The translations under genes and the position numbers were made by a program. Positions 1-8,280 of a DNA stretch of 64,000 bases are shown piece by piece. Within the stretch, counting starts at the first letter, position 1. Every line of letters starts with the position of its first letter. Under the pieces are notes generated by a model. That model was given only the letters and a program-made list of their open reading frames with translations. It searched no databases and was not told where the DNA came from. The DNA is taken from positions 62,001-126,000 of the forward strand of contig DATHUY010000083.1 of the NCBI GenBank assembly GCA_035461765.1. The letters are read 5' to 3'. This DNA comes from Longimicrobiales bacterium (lineage in GTDB: Bacteria > Gemmatimonadota > Gemmatimonadetes > Longimicrobiales > RSA9).

Positions 1-51
1 GTTGAGGCTTCATCGGTCGGCGCCGCCGGCCATTCACTCCTTGGAGGCACC

Positions 52-1083
52 ATGAACAGGTATTCGCCAAACGACACCCGCTACCCGCTGGCGGCGTTCG
101 TGGCGGGATTCGTCGCTGCCGGCCTGCTCGGCGGCTCGCTCTACATCGCTGGTGTACCGACACCGGCTGCTGCGGCGGCGGGCGTGCTGTTCGGTGGCCT
201 GCTCGCGTCATCGCTCAAATACGCGGACCAGTGGGAGAAGGCAGTACTGCTGCGACTGGGTCGCTACCGCGGACTGCGCGGCCCGGGCTATTTCGTGGTC
301 GTGCCGCTGATCGAGCGGGTGAGCTACCACATTGATCAGCGAATCCGCACCACTGCCTTCGGCGCCGAGTCGTGCCTCACGCGCGACACGGTCCCTGTCA
401 ATGTCGATGCGATTGCGTTCTGGGTCGTCAACGACCCCGAGCGCGCCGCGCTGGAAGTGCAGGACTACGACGAGGCAGTGATCCTTTCAGCCCAGACCGC
501 TCTGCGCGATGCCATAGGCAAGCACGACCTCGCGGAGCTGATCCAGTCGCGTGTCGAGCTGGGGCACGGACTCAAGGACGCACTCGAGCGCAAGATGCTG
601 AACTGGGGCATCCAGGTGCAGTCGGTCGAGATCCGCGACGTCATCATCCCGCCCGCGCTCGAGGACGCGATGTCCCGTCAGGCACAGGCGGAGCGCGAGC
701 GCCAGGCCCGCATCATCCTCGGTACGGCGGAAACGGAGATCGCCGCGAAATTCGTGGAAGCGGCCGACGCCTACCGGGACCACCCGCTCGCAATGAACCT
801 GCGTGCGATGAACATGCTCTACGAGAGCATCGTGAAGCGCGGCTCCCTGATGGTGGTGCCATCCGGCCTGGCCGATTCACTCAACCTGCCGCGGACGATG
901 GGTATGATGGGCGCAGCGGGGCTCGTGCCGCGCAACGACGGTCCGCTCCAGGTCGAACTGATGGGACCGGACGAGCTCACCCATCCGCACGATGGCGCAG
1001 CCGCCCTTGTGAGCGTGGCACACCACGAGGACGCGGCCGGTGACGGGGCCGGCGCCGGGACCGATGCCCGCTTTCGATCCTGA
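52..1083 (+). CDS. Slipin/stomatin-type SPFH-domain membrane protein
   Basis: SPFH/Band-7 protein of the slipin group. Family members anchor in the inner membrane and form oligomeric scaffolds that organise membrane domains and modulate proteases. Residues about 12-55 contain two hydrophobic stretches (AAFVAGFVAAGLLGG and AAAAGVLFGGLLASS). The SPFH core follows (EKAVLLRLGRYRGLRGPG, then VNVDAIAFWVVNDPERA) and a charged helical tail contains RQAQAERERQARII. The length of 343 residues is slightly above the usual 250-320 because of a roughly 60-residue Gly/Asp-rich C-terminal tail. The ATG start is preceded by TTGGAGG at normal spacing. It stands alone, with no NfeD-type partner beside it; the next gene is an unrelated-looking membrane protein 107 bp downstream. 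Confidence 0.9.
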   Translation: MNRYSPNDTRYPLAAFVAGFVAAGLLGGSLYIAGVPTPAAAAAGVLFGGLLASSLKYADQWEKAVLLRLGRYRGLRGPGYFVVVPLIERVSYHIDQRIRTTAFGAESCLTRDTVPVNVDAIAFWVVNDPERAALEVQDYDEAVILSAQTALRDAIGKHDLAELIQSRVELGHGLKDALERKMLNWGIQVQSVEIRDVIIPPALEDAMSRQAQAERERQARIILGTAETEIAAKFVEAADAYRDHPLAMNLRAMNMLYESIVKRGSLMVVPSGLADSLNLPRTMGMMGAAGLVPRNDGPLQVELMGPDELTHPHDGAAALVSVAHHEDAAGDGAGAGTDARFRS

Positions 1084-1123
1084 ATAGCAGCGGCGGTCCG
1101 CGCACCGCGGGACCGGACGCACA

Positions 1124-1139
1124 GCAGGCGCGCGCCTGC
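1124..1139. repeat. 16-bp perfect palindrome GCAGGCGCGCGCCTGC
   Basis: A perfect self-complementary 16-mer lies in the 107-bp gap between the slipin gene and the next gene. A looser inverted pair (GGTCC/GGACC, about 1096-1115) sits just before it. Together they could form transcript hairpins after the slipin stop. There is no T-tract, so a terminator function is uncertain. Confidence 0.4.
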
Positions 1140-1190
1140 GCCATCGAGGACTCGGACGCGCGCTCACCCGATCCGTGACGGGAGGGACAG

Positions 1191-1880
1191 ATGAGCACGA
1201 CAATGCACTACCTGCCTGACGCATCAGACCTCGTGGTGCCTCGCTTCGGCTGGATGGCCACCATGACCGGCTCCTGGGCCCTCGCCGGCGGCGCAGCCGG
1301 CGGTCTCGCCACGGCCGGACTCCTCCTGCTCGGCCGCATCCACCCGGACGCGCTCCTGCTCACTGCCGCATTCCTGACCACGCTCGGCAGCGGGTTCGGC
1401 ATGGTACATGGTGCCGTCCTCGGCTATCTCGGGCGCCCCCCGCAGGATACCGGGCAGAGCCGGTTCCCGGGGCTCACGGTCTCACTGGCGGCCCTCTTCG
1501 CCTTCGTGGCGGCCATGATCATCGCCGTATGGCTCTCCATCGCGATGCTCGCGGCAATGGCCGGGCAGCCGGCGGGCTGGGCGATCGTCATGATTGCGCT
1601 CCCGATCGCCGTCGGCAGCCTGGTGTGGGCGACCATCCTCGGATGGTATGCCGTCGAGAACGCCTACGGCCGCTGGCCGGACCACCGCATCGGCAGCTTC
1701 CTCATCGGCGGAGCCTTCATCGTGCTGCTCGCCGCATTCCTGGCCCTGCGACCAATGATACCTGGCACGCAGTTGCAGTTGTCGATACCCGCGGGAATGA
1801 TCGTCGCCGGACTAGCCGCGCTATGGCTCGCCGCGCCCGCGATCTTCTTTGGCCTGCGGCTGATCCATCAAAGTCGGTGA
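1191..1880 (+). CDS. Polytopic membrane protein of unknown function
   Basis: A 229-residue integral membrane protein with about six predicted hydrophobic helices, including ALAGGAAGGLATAGLLLL, LTVSLAALFAFVAAMIIAVW, IVMIALPIAVGSLVWATI, LIGGAFIVLLAAFLAL and a final helix near the C-terminus. Short loops such as YLGRPPQDTGQSRFPG separate them. I recognise no catalytic or transport motif. The start is well supported by GGGAGGG about 6 nt before the ATG. The upstream slipin gene ends 107 bp earlier, so co-transcription is possible but unproven. Confidence 0.75.
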   Translation: MSTTMHYLPDASDLVVPRFGWMATMTGSWALAGGAAGGLATAGLLLLGRIHPDALLLTAAFLTTLGSGFGMVHGAVLGYLGRPPQDTGQSRFPGLTVSLAALFAFVAAMIIAVWLSIAMLAAMAGQPAGWAIVMIALPIAVGSLVWATILGWYAVENAYGRWPDHRIGSFLIGGAFIVLLAAFLALRPMIPGTQLQLSIPAGMIVAGLAALWLAAPAIFFGLRLIHQSR

Positions 1881-1913
1881 GCGGGCCGGTCCGAGGTCAG
1901 GGTGCGCGCACAC

Positions 1914-1931
1914 CTTCCTGCGAGCAGGAAG
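1914..1931. terminator. Hairpin CTTCCTG-CGAG-CAGGAAG after the membrane protein gene
   Basis: A perfect 7-bp stem with a CGAG tetraloop lies 33 bp after the stop of the preceding gene. It is not followed by a clear run of T, so if it terminates transcription it is a weak or Rho-assisted site. The rest of the 1881-2054 gap shows nothing else I can name. Confidence 0.35.
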
Positions 1932-2054
1932 AGCGAGCCGTGTCAACGGGTGCGGTCCCGGGCCGGCGCGCCGCCTTCCGTCGTATCGACAGACGTGATC
2001 GCGTCACGTTAGACTAGCCACCTCGCGCGCCGGCCGGCACCACCGGCGCCAGGA

Positions 2055-2798
2055 ATGAACACGCTCGCATGGATCGTCGTGAGCGGGCTCGCCATGAGCC
2101 TGATCGCCCTGACGGGCAGCATCACCCTGCTGCTGCGGCCGCGGACGCTTCAGCGCATCCTGCTGCCGCTCGTTGCGTTCGCCGCCGGCACTCTCCTCGG
2201 CGGCGCGCTCCTGCACATGCTGCCCGAGACACTCGCTCGAACGGGTCCCGTCACGCCCGTATTCATGTGGCTGATCGGGGGCTTTACCGCGTTCTTCGCG
2301 CTCGAACAGTTCCTGCACTGGCACCACTCGCACGGTGACGGTCAACGGCGCGAGAAACCGCTCACCTATCTCATCCTGCTCGGCGACGGACTGCATAACC
2401 TCCTCGGTGGCATGGCCGTCGGTGCGGCGTTCATCGCCGACACCCGCCTCGGCATCACGACCTGGCTCGCGGCCGCCGCCCACGAGGTGCCCCAGGAGCT
2501 CGGGGACTTCGGCATACTCGTGCACGGCGGCTGGTCGAAGGGACGGGCGCTCCTCTTCAACTTCCTTTCGGCCCTGACGTTCCTGCTCGGCGGGCTCCTC
2601 GCCTGGGCCGCCGCGGCCCGCATCGACGTCACGTTCCTGCTGCCGTTCGCGGCCGGTAACTTCCTCTACATCGCCGCGTCGGACCTCATCCCTGAGGTCA
2701 AGACGGACAGCGGCGCACGCGCGGGACTGACACACCTGACCGCATTCGGGGCCGGCATCGCGCTGATGTATCTCCTGCGCGTGACACTCGGCGGCTGA
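2055..2798 (+). CDS. ZIP-family metal cation transporter
   Basis: Inner-membrane divalent metal (probably Zn2+) uptake or export protein of the ZIP family, 247 residues with about eight transmembrane helices. Signature elements are visible. The His-rich loop after helix 3 reads HWHHSHGDGQ. Helix 4 carries LGDGLHNLLGG and helix 5 carries HEVPQELGDFGIL, which together hold the conserved His/Asn/Asp/Glu metal-site residues of the family. Helix 1 begins at residue 4. The ATG is preceded by a poor ribosome site (CCAGGA immediately adjacent). Substrate specificity cannot be read from the sequence. Confidence 0.92.
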   Translation: MNTLAWIVVSGLAMSLIALTGSITLLLRPRTLQRILLPLVAFAAGTLLGGALLHMLPETLARTGPVTPVFMWLIGGFTAFFALEQFLHWHHSHGDGQRREKPLTYLILLGDGLHNLLGGMAVGAAFIADTRLGITTWLAAAAHEVPQELGDFGILVHGGWSKGRALLFNFLSALTFLLGGLLAWAAAARIDVTFLLPFAAGNFLYIAASDLIPEVKTDSGARAGLTHLTAFGAGIALMYLLRVTLGG

Positions 2799-2981
2799 GA
2801 CCTGCCCCTGCGCAGTGCCGTTCGCGAAGTCGGCGAGAAGCGCCTCGGAAGGCGTGCTGCCCGGCGAAACATCCCCTGCACGCGGGGTTTCTGGATGGCA
2901 GTTTGCGTGCAGATAACTGGCTGCCTCTCGTGAGCCGGAAATCCACGGATGGAGTCGACCGGCATGAAAGGGATGTGAACG

Positions 2982-3902
2982 ATGCCTGCCCTGATCAGAA
3001 CCGCGTCCTGTTTGCTGATGCTGGCGGCACTGCCGCTCGGCAGCGCACCGGTTGCGGCCCAGACGAGGGACACCCGGACGGGAGGGCATGTGAAACCGGA
3101 TCAGAAGGTCATCCTCGTTACGGGCTCGACCGACGGGCTCGGCCGTGAAGTCGCACGCCGCCTCGCGGCGGGCGGCGCGCATGTGATCGTGCACGGCCGC
3201 AACGTCGAACGCGGCGAGGCACTCGTGGCGGAGATCGAAGCGGCCGGTTCTGGCAGTGCGCGCTTCCTGGCGGCGGATCTCGCATCCCTCGATGCGGTGC
3301 GAGCGCTGGCCGAAACGATCCTGAACGACTACGACCGCCTGGATGTGCTGGTGAACAACGCGGGCATCTGGCTCAACCGTTCGGACGAGCGGCAGCTGAG
3401 TGCCGACGGTCATGAGCTGCATTTCGCGGTCAATTACCTGGCCGGCTACGCGCTCACACGTCTGCTGCTGCCGCGCCTCCGCGAGAGTGCGCCCGCGCGT
3501 ATCGTCAATGTCGCGTCAGCCGCTCAGCGTCCGATCGACTTCGATGATCCGATGATGGAAGACGGATATTCCGCCGGACGCGGGTACGCGCAGAGCAAGC
3601 TCGCCCAGGTGCTTTTCACCGTGGATCTGGCTGGTGAGCTGGAGGGCAGCGGCGTGATCGTCGCAGCACTCCATCCGGCGACACTGATGGACACGCCCAT
3701 GGTGCGCGAAGCGGGCGTCACCGCGCGCAGCACCGTCGATGAGGGCGCGGACGCCGTGATGCACCTCATCAGCGGACCGGACATCACGAGCGGTGCGTAT
3801 TATGATGGACTGCGACGCGCGCGTGCACACGCGCAGGCGTATGATCGCGACGCACAAGCCATGCTGCGGCGGCTGAGCCGGGAGCTGACCGGCGTCCGCT
3901 GA
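2982..3902 (+). CDS. SDR-family NAD(P)-dependent oxidoreductase with an apparent signal peptide
   Basis: Short-chain dehydrogenase/reductase, closest in style to retinol-dehydrogenase-like SDRs. Visible features are the cofactor loop [12 protein letters not shown] after beta-4, an active-site Ser in VASAAQRP, and the YAQSK catalytic Tyr/Lys. The 306-residue reading has an N-terminal export-like sequence ([17 protein letters not shown], then APVAAQ). That is unusual for a Rossmann enzyme. A second in-frame start, GTG at 3090, begins just before the Rossmann fold and has a strong GGGAGGG ribosome site. A 270-residue cytoplasmic form is therefore possible; the 2982 ATG has its own weaker AAGGGA. 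No substrate can be inferred. Confidence 0.88.
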   Translation: MPALIRTASCLLMLAALPLGSAPVAAQTRDTRTGGHVKPDQKVILVTGSTDGLGREVARRLAAGGAHVIVHGRNVERGEALVAEIEAAGSGSARFLAADLASLDAVRALAETILNDYDRLDVLVNNAGIWLNRSDERQLSADGHELHFAVNYLAGYALTRLLLPRLRESAPARIVNVASAAQRPIDFDDPMMEDGYSAGRGYAQSKLAQVLFTVDLAGELEGSGVIVAALHPATLMDTPMVREAGVTARSTVDEGADAVMHLISGPDITSGAYYDGLRRARAHAQAYDRDAQAMLRRLSRELTGVR

Positions 3903-3946
3903 TCGGGAATGGGCGGCGCTGTACCCACAGGGAGATTGTCGATCGG

Positions 3947-6346
3947 ATGAGTCAGGGTGGACGTGCGCAGATGAAGCGGAGGCGGCGCGACGGCCAGGCA
4001 TCGTTCATGGCCGAGGCGAGTCGCATCCTCGCCTCCTCGCTCGACTACGAGCGGACGTTGCGGAACGTCGCGGAGCTGGCGGTGCCCGACGTGGCGGACT
4101 GGTGCGCGATCGACCTTCTCGAGAACGGCGAGCTACACCGCGTAGCGGTCGAGCACATGGATCCGGAAAAGATCGAGCTGGTGAGGGAGCTGGAGGAGAG
4201 GTACCCCAGCAACCCGGATGCGACGGTCGGCGCACCCCAGGTGATCCGCACTGGCATGTCGGAGTTCGCGGCCACGATTCCGGACGAGATGCTGAAGCAG
4301 GCGGCCCAGGATGGCGAGCATCTGGAGATGCTGCGGCAATTGGGGCTGCGGTCATACGTGATCGCACCGCTCGTCGCACGCGACCAGGTGCTGGGCTCGA
4401 TACTCTTCGTGTATGCCGAGTCCGGTCGCACGTACGCCGAGGAGGATCTTGAGTTCGTCGAGGACCTCGCGCGGCGGGCTGGTACGGCCATCGACAACGC
4501 GCGACTGGTACATGAGATCTCGGACCAGCGCGAGCAGTCCGAGCAGCAGGCCATGGAGCTGGAGTCGCAGGCCGCCGAGCTGGAGGAGCTGGCTGCCGAG
4601 CTCGAGACGGTGAACGACGAGCTGCGCGTCGCGGAAGCGCGCATGCGCGCGATCGTCGAGTCCGCTCTGGATGCGATCGTGACGACGGACGAGAACAGCG
4701 TGATCACCGGCTGGAACCGCCAGGCGGAGGTGATGTTCGGCTGGCCGGCACAGGAAGCGATCGGGCAGACCCTGTCGGATACGATCATTCCCCCGCAGCA
4801 TCGTGAAGCGCACCGGCGCGGAATGAAGCGGTACCTGACGACAGGCGAAAAGCGCATCCTCGACCGCCGTATCGAGATCACCGGGCTCCGCCGCGACGGC
4901 ACGGAGTTCCCCATCGAGCTCACCGTGTCTTCGGCGCGACCGGGCAACCACCTCGTGTTCAGCGCGTTCATCCGCGATCTCACGGAGGGCAGGATCGCCG
5001 GGGACCGGATTGCGGCGGAGCATGCAGTCACACGCATCCTCGCCGAATCACACACGCTCGATGCCGCCGCGCCGCGCATCCTCGCGGCCATCGGCGAGCG
5101 GCTCGGCTGGGTGGTCGGTGTGTTCTGGATCGTCGATCCCGGCTCGGATGTCCTCCGGGTCGCCGGCCGCTGGAGCGTCGCAGACCCGGCCCTGCACCGG
5201 TTCATCCGCGTGACGGAGCAGACGACCTTCTCGCGCGGCGTCGGACTGCCGGGCCGCGTCTGGGAGAGCGGCGACTCGGTATGGGTCGACGATGTGGTGC
5301 ACGACCCTTCTTTCTCGCGGGCCGACGCTGCGCGCGCGACCAACCTGCACGGCGCTTTGGCGTTTCCGGTGCGCGCGGGTGCGGAGGTGCTCGGTGTGGT
5401 GGAGTTCCTCCACCCGGATGTCCTCTCGCCGGATGAAGATCTGCTCACGGCGGTGGAAGTCATTGGCAGCGACATCGGCCAGTCCGTGCGTCGCGTGCGT
5501 GCGGAGGAGGAGCGGGACCGCGCGCTGGCCGAGATGGAGCGCATCAACATGCAGCTCACCGACCGCACCATCGAAGCGGAGGCCGCCAATCGCGCCAAGT
5601 CGGAATTCCTCGCCAACATGAGCCACGAGTTCCGCACGCCGATGAACGCCATCATCGGCTACGCGGGCCTGCTCGAGGCGGGAATCGTCGGTCCGCTGAC
5701 GGATGAACAGCGCAACCACCTGAAGCGCATTCGCGCGAGCAGCGACCACCTTCTCGGACTGGTCGAGGACGTGCTCGATCTCGCGAAGATCGAGGCGGGC
5801 CGCATCACGGTCGAGCACGAGCACGCCCGCGCGGACGTGCCCGTCCTGGCTGCGCTCGACCTGATCCAGCCGCAGGCGAATGAACGAAATCTCGAGGTGG
5901 AAAGCGACTGCAGCCCCGACAGCGGGTTGTTCTTCATCGGAGACGTCGATCGGGTCCGTCAGATCGTGGCGAACCTCCTGTCCAATGCCGTGAAATTCAC
6001 GGAGCCCGGCGGTCGCATCCGCGTGACCTGCGACGTCACCGGCAGCCCCGACCCCGAAGCGTCGCTCGAGGGACCCGGCCCGTGGATCAGCATCATGGTC
6101 GAGGACACCGGCATCGGCATGGCGCCCGACCAGATCACAGCCGTCTTCGAACCATTCGTACAGGGGGAAACGGGAAGGACGCGGACGAAGGGCGGGACGG
6201 GTCTCGGTCTCACGATCAGCCGTCACCTCGCCCGCCTGATGAACGGCGATCTCACCGTCCGGAGTGCGCCCGGCGAAGGCTCGTGCTTCAAGCTGTGGCT
6301 CCCGACTACCACCCCGACAGACGGCGCCACGGACCAGCCGGCGTAA
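3947..6346 (+). CDS. GAF-PAS-GAF sensor histidine kinase
   Basis: A 799-residue soluble sensor kinase with no transmembrane helix. Order: GAF domain (about 20-185), Glu/Ala-rich coiled coil (about 190-230, [20 protein letters not shown]), PAS domain (about 232-345, [19 protein letters not shown]), second GAF (about 350-520), a short coiled coil, HisKA with [16 protein letters not shown] (phospho-acceptor His560), and HATPase_c with N box ([14 protein letters not shown]), VEDTGIGM and [17 protein letters not shown]. There is no attached receiver, so it needs a separate partner; none is adjacent. An alternative Met start lies 8 codons in. The ligand is unknown; the GAF domains could bind a small molecule or a chromophore. 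Confidence 0.92.
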   Translation: MSQGGRAQMKRRRRDGQASFMAEASRILASSLDYERTLRNVAELAVPDVADWCAIDLLENGELHRVAVEHMDPEKIELVRELEERYPSNPDATVGAPQVIRTGMSEFAATIPDEMLKQAAQDGEHLEMLRQLGLRSYVIAPLVARDQVLGSILFVYAESGRTYAEEDLEFVEDLARRAGTAIDNARLVHEISDQREQSEQQAMELESQAAELEELAAELETVNDELRVAEARMRAIVESALDAIVTTDENSVITGWNRQAEVMFGWPAQEAIGQTLSDTIIPPQHREAHRRGMKRYLTTGEKRILDRRIEITGLRRDGTEFPIELTVSSARPGNHLVFSAFIRDLTEGRIAGDRIAAEHAVTRILAESHTLDAAAPRILAAIGERLGWVVGVFWIVDPGSDVLRVAGRWSVADPALHRFIRVTEQTTFSRGVGLPGRVWESGDSVWVDDVVHDPSFSRADAARATNLHGALAFPVRAGAEVLGVVEFLHPDVLSPDEDLLTAVEVIGSDIGQSVRRVRAEEERDRALAEMERINMQLTDRTIEAEAANRAKSEFLANMSHEFRTPMNAIIGYAGLLEAGIVGPLTDEQRNHLKRIRASSDHLLGLVEDVLDLAKIEAGRITVEHEHARADVPVLAALDLIQPQANERNLEVESDCSPDSGLFFIGDVDRVRQIVANLLSNAVKFTEPGGRIRVTCDVTGSPDPEASLEGPGPWISIMVEDTGIGMAPDQITAVFEPFVQGETGRTRTKGGTGLGLTISRHLARLMNGDLTVRSAPGEGSCFKLWLPTTTPTDGATDQPA

Positions 6347-6349
6347 TCC

Positions 6350-7147
6350 TTACCGCTCGAAATCGTACGTGACGGACGTGACGGTTCCCCGCCAGTACGG
6401 CATCGCTCCGCCGGGTCCCACCCATGCCACTTCAGCCATTGCTGGAATGCGGATCCGCGAATGAACCTCGTAACGCTCGAACCGCCCCTGCCACGGCATC
6501 GGTGTCGGTGAGCCGTTGACATCGCGATAGCGCGCCGACGACCACACGCGCGTGATCAGTCCATCGTCGTCGAACGTGAAGTCGAGCGATACGGTCGTGG
6601 CGCCGTCCGTCAGCGCGGCCCGTGCGGACGCATCATCGATAGCCGTCCAGCTCACGCCGTGTCCCGGCAGCAGCGCGGTCGGGTACCACGGCGTTTCGGC
6701 CAGGTAGCGCATCAGCTCTCCCTCCGCCAGCTCCGGCGTGTCGCGCTGCTTCGTTAGCGTCAAGACGCCGAACGCGGCCGCATGCAACAGACCGGTACCG
6801 GCCACGTATGCGTCCCGCACGAACACCTTCATCCCTGGCGCCCACGCAATACGCGCGTCCCAGTCGAACGACGGCGGGTTGACGGCTGCCAGGTGGCTCG
6901 CGCTGAACGCACCCCACTTTGCCGGCTGTTCCTTGACGAGGAACTCGCCCTGCTGCGTCAGTCGCGCGGTCCGGATCATCGGCTGCCCGTTGCGCAGCAC
7001 GTTACGAAAGTAGCGGCGCACCGGATCCGGCAGATCCGCGACCTCGCTTTCTGCATACGCGGCCGTCCGGCCCGGCACCTGCGACGCTTCCAGCTCCGCA
7101 CGCACGTTTCGCGTCCGCGCATTCCAGGTCCAGGCTCGCCGCGTCAC
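6350..7147 (-). CDS. DUF6544-family protein
   Basis: A 265-residue protein matching the conserved DUF6544 family (function unknown). Characteristic segments are LPDPVRRYFRNVL near the N-terminus, then ARLTQQGEF, FDWDARI, ELMRYLAETPWYP, and the C-terminal WRGTVTSVTYDFER. The chosen GTG start at 7147 overlaps the stop of the upstream nitroreductase gene by four bases (GTGA), which implies translational coupling. A longer open frame upstream exists but would lie inside the nitroreductase gene. It converges on the histidine kinase, with only 3 bp between the two stop codons. Confidence 0.8.
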   Translation of the reverse strand: MTRRAWTWNARTRNVRAELEASQVPGRTAAYAESEVADLPDPVRRYFRNVLRNGQPMIRTARLTQQGEFLVKEQPAKWGAFSASHLAAVNPPSFDWDARIAWAPGMKVFVRDAYVAGTGLLHAAAFGVLTLTKQRDTPELAEGELMRYLAETPWYPTALLPGHGVSWTAIDDASARAALTDGATTVSLDFTFDDDGLITRVWSSARYRDVNGSPTPMPWQGRFERYEVHSRIRIPAMAEVAWVGPGGAMPYWRGTVTSVTYDFER

Positions 7148-8133
7148 GCGCCGGTCACCATTACCGTGTCCGCCAGGTCGCGCACAGGTCTGCGCCTGTC
7201 TTCGCCGGTCGCGTACCCCACGCGAAACAGGTGCTGCGGCCACGGCTCCGGGATCTCCAGCGCATCGCGCAGGTGCCGCCTCACTTCGGGTACCTGCAGC
7301 GGCTGGCTTACCGGCTGGAGCGCGAGCCCCGCGTGCACGGCGGCGAGCCAGACGCGCTCCACCACGCGGCCCGCGCTCACCTGCGCGCGGGGGTCATCGA
7401 CAGCCGATGCTACGAGGATGATCGCAGGTGCACTCGCGAAACGCGCGGCCTCCTGGCGCGCTATCAGCGCACCCATGTCGACGTGAGTCACGGCCAGTCG
7501 CGCGAGCGGCGCCAGAGGACGCGGCGTGCCGAGTACGCCGCGGCCCACCCAGTCGCCGAGCTCCCTGCGGAATGCCGGATCCGCAAACTCCTTTCGCGTA
7601 CCTGCGACCACCATGTCCTGAACGGCCGCCTTGGGCGCTTCGCTGCTGATCGCGTGAACGCCGATGCCGGGCTCCGCGCATGCAGCGCACAGCCGCTCGA
7701 GCACGGCAGCGGGAACGGGAGTCGATGTGAACAGCTGATGATTCGTGCGGCGGCGCGGTATGGCCTCGAACAGACCGGGCAGCGTCGGCGGTACCGGCCC
7801 ATGCGTGAGACGGATGCGCGCGATGAGCTCAGCGCTGCCGGCGTCAGGGAACAGCTCGAGACTGTACGACTCTCCAAAATGTGCTGCCGCGACGACCAGG
7901 TTCTCGATGGCGCAGCCGATGCTGATGTGCAACTCGCGCCGGTCCGCGTCGGCGACCTGCAGCCAGCGCGACAGATCGGCATACACATCGACCTGCCCGT
8001 CACCTATCACGAGGCGCCACGGCTGCGAATTATGGCTGGACGGCGCGAGCACCGCGTAGCGCGAAAGATAGGCCAGCCGCGCCGCGTCCGTGCCGCCGCG
8101 GGGGAACGACTCCTCTTTAGCAGTCGCGACCAT
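7144..8133 (-). CDS. Acg-type nitroreductase family (FMN-binding) oxidoreductase
   Basis: A 329-residue nitroreductase-fold protein resembling the actinobacterial Acg/Rv3131-like group, which tends to be larger than classical nitroreductases and has unclear substrates. Visible features are the flavin-binding N-terminal motif LAPSSHNSQPWRL, a central segment RRELHISIGCAIENLVVAA, and the C-terminal PEPWPQHLFRVGYATGE. It is the first gene of a two-gene unit with the DUF6544 gene, sharing a GTGA overlap. The 147-bp region upstream (8134-8280) separates it from the M16 peptidase gene and shows no clear promoter to my eye. Confidence 0.82.
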   Translation of the reverse strand: MVATAKEESFPRGGTDAARLAYLSRYAVLAPSSHNSQPWRLVIGDGQVDVYADLSRWLQVADADRRELHISIGCAIENLVVAAAHFGESYSLELFPDAGSAELIARIRLTHGPVPPTLPGLFEAIPRRRTNHQLFTSTPVPAAVLERLCAACAEPGIGVHAISSEAPKAAVQDMVVAGTRKEFADPAFRRELGDWVGRGVLGTPRPLAPLARLAVTHVDMGALIARQEAARFASAPAIILVASAVDDPRAQVSAGRVVERVWLAAVHAGLALQPVSQPLQVPEVRRHLRDALEIPEPWPQHLFRVGYATGEDRRRPVRDLADTVMVTGA

Positions 8134-8280
8134 TCAGGTACCATGGTTGGGGCTCAGTGCCGCGCGCGTTCACGCACGGCGTCGAGCGTCCATCATGGCT
8201 CGCGCCAGGGAGGACGTCTGTCGGGAGATACCGGAGACGTCGGAGGGATTATCCCGTCCGCCGCGGTGCGCTGACGGCGT

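Noticed and set aside
2004-3422. Long minus-strand open frame opposite the ZIP and SDR genes
   Set aside because: The two plus-strand genes show clear family motifs; the antisense frame has none and is a GC-driven shadow.
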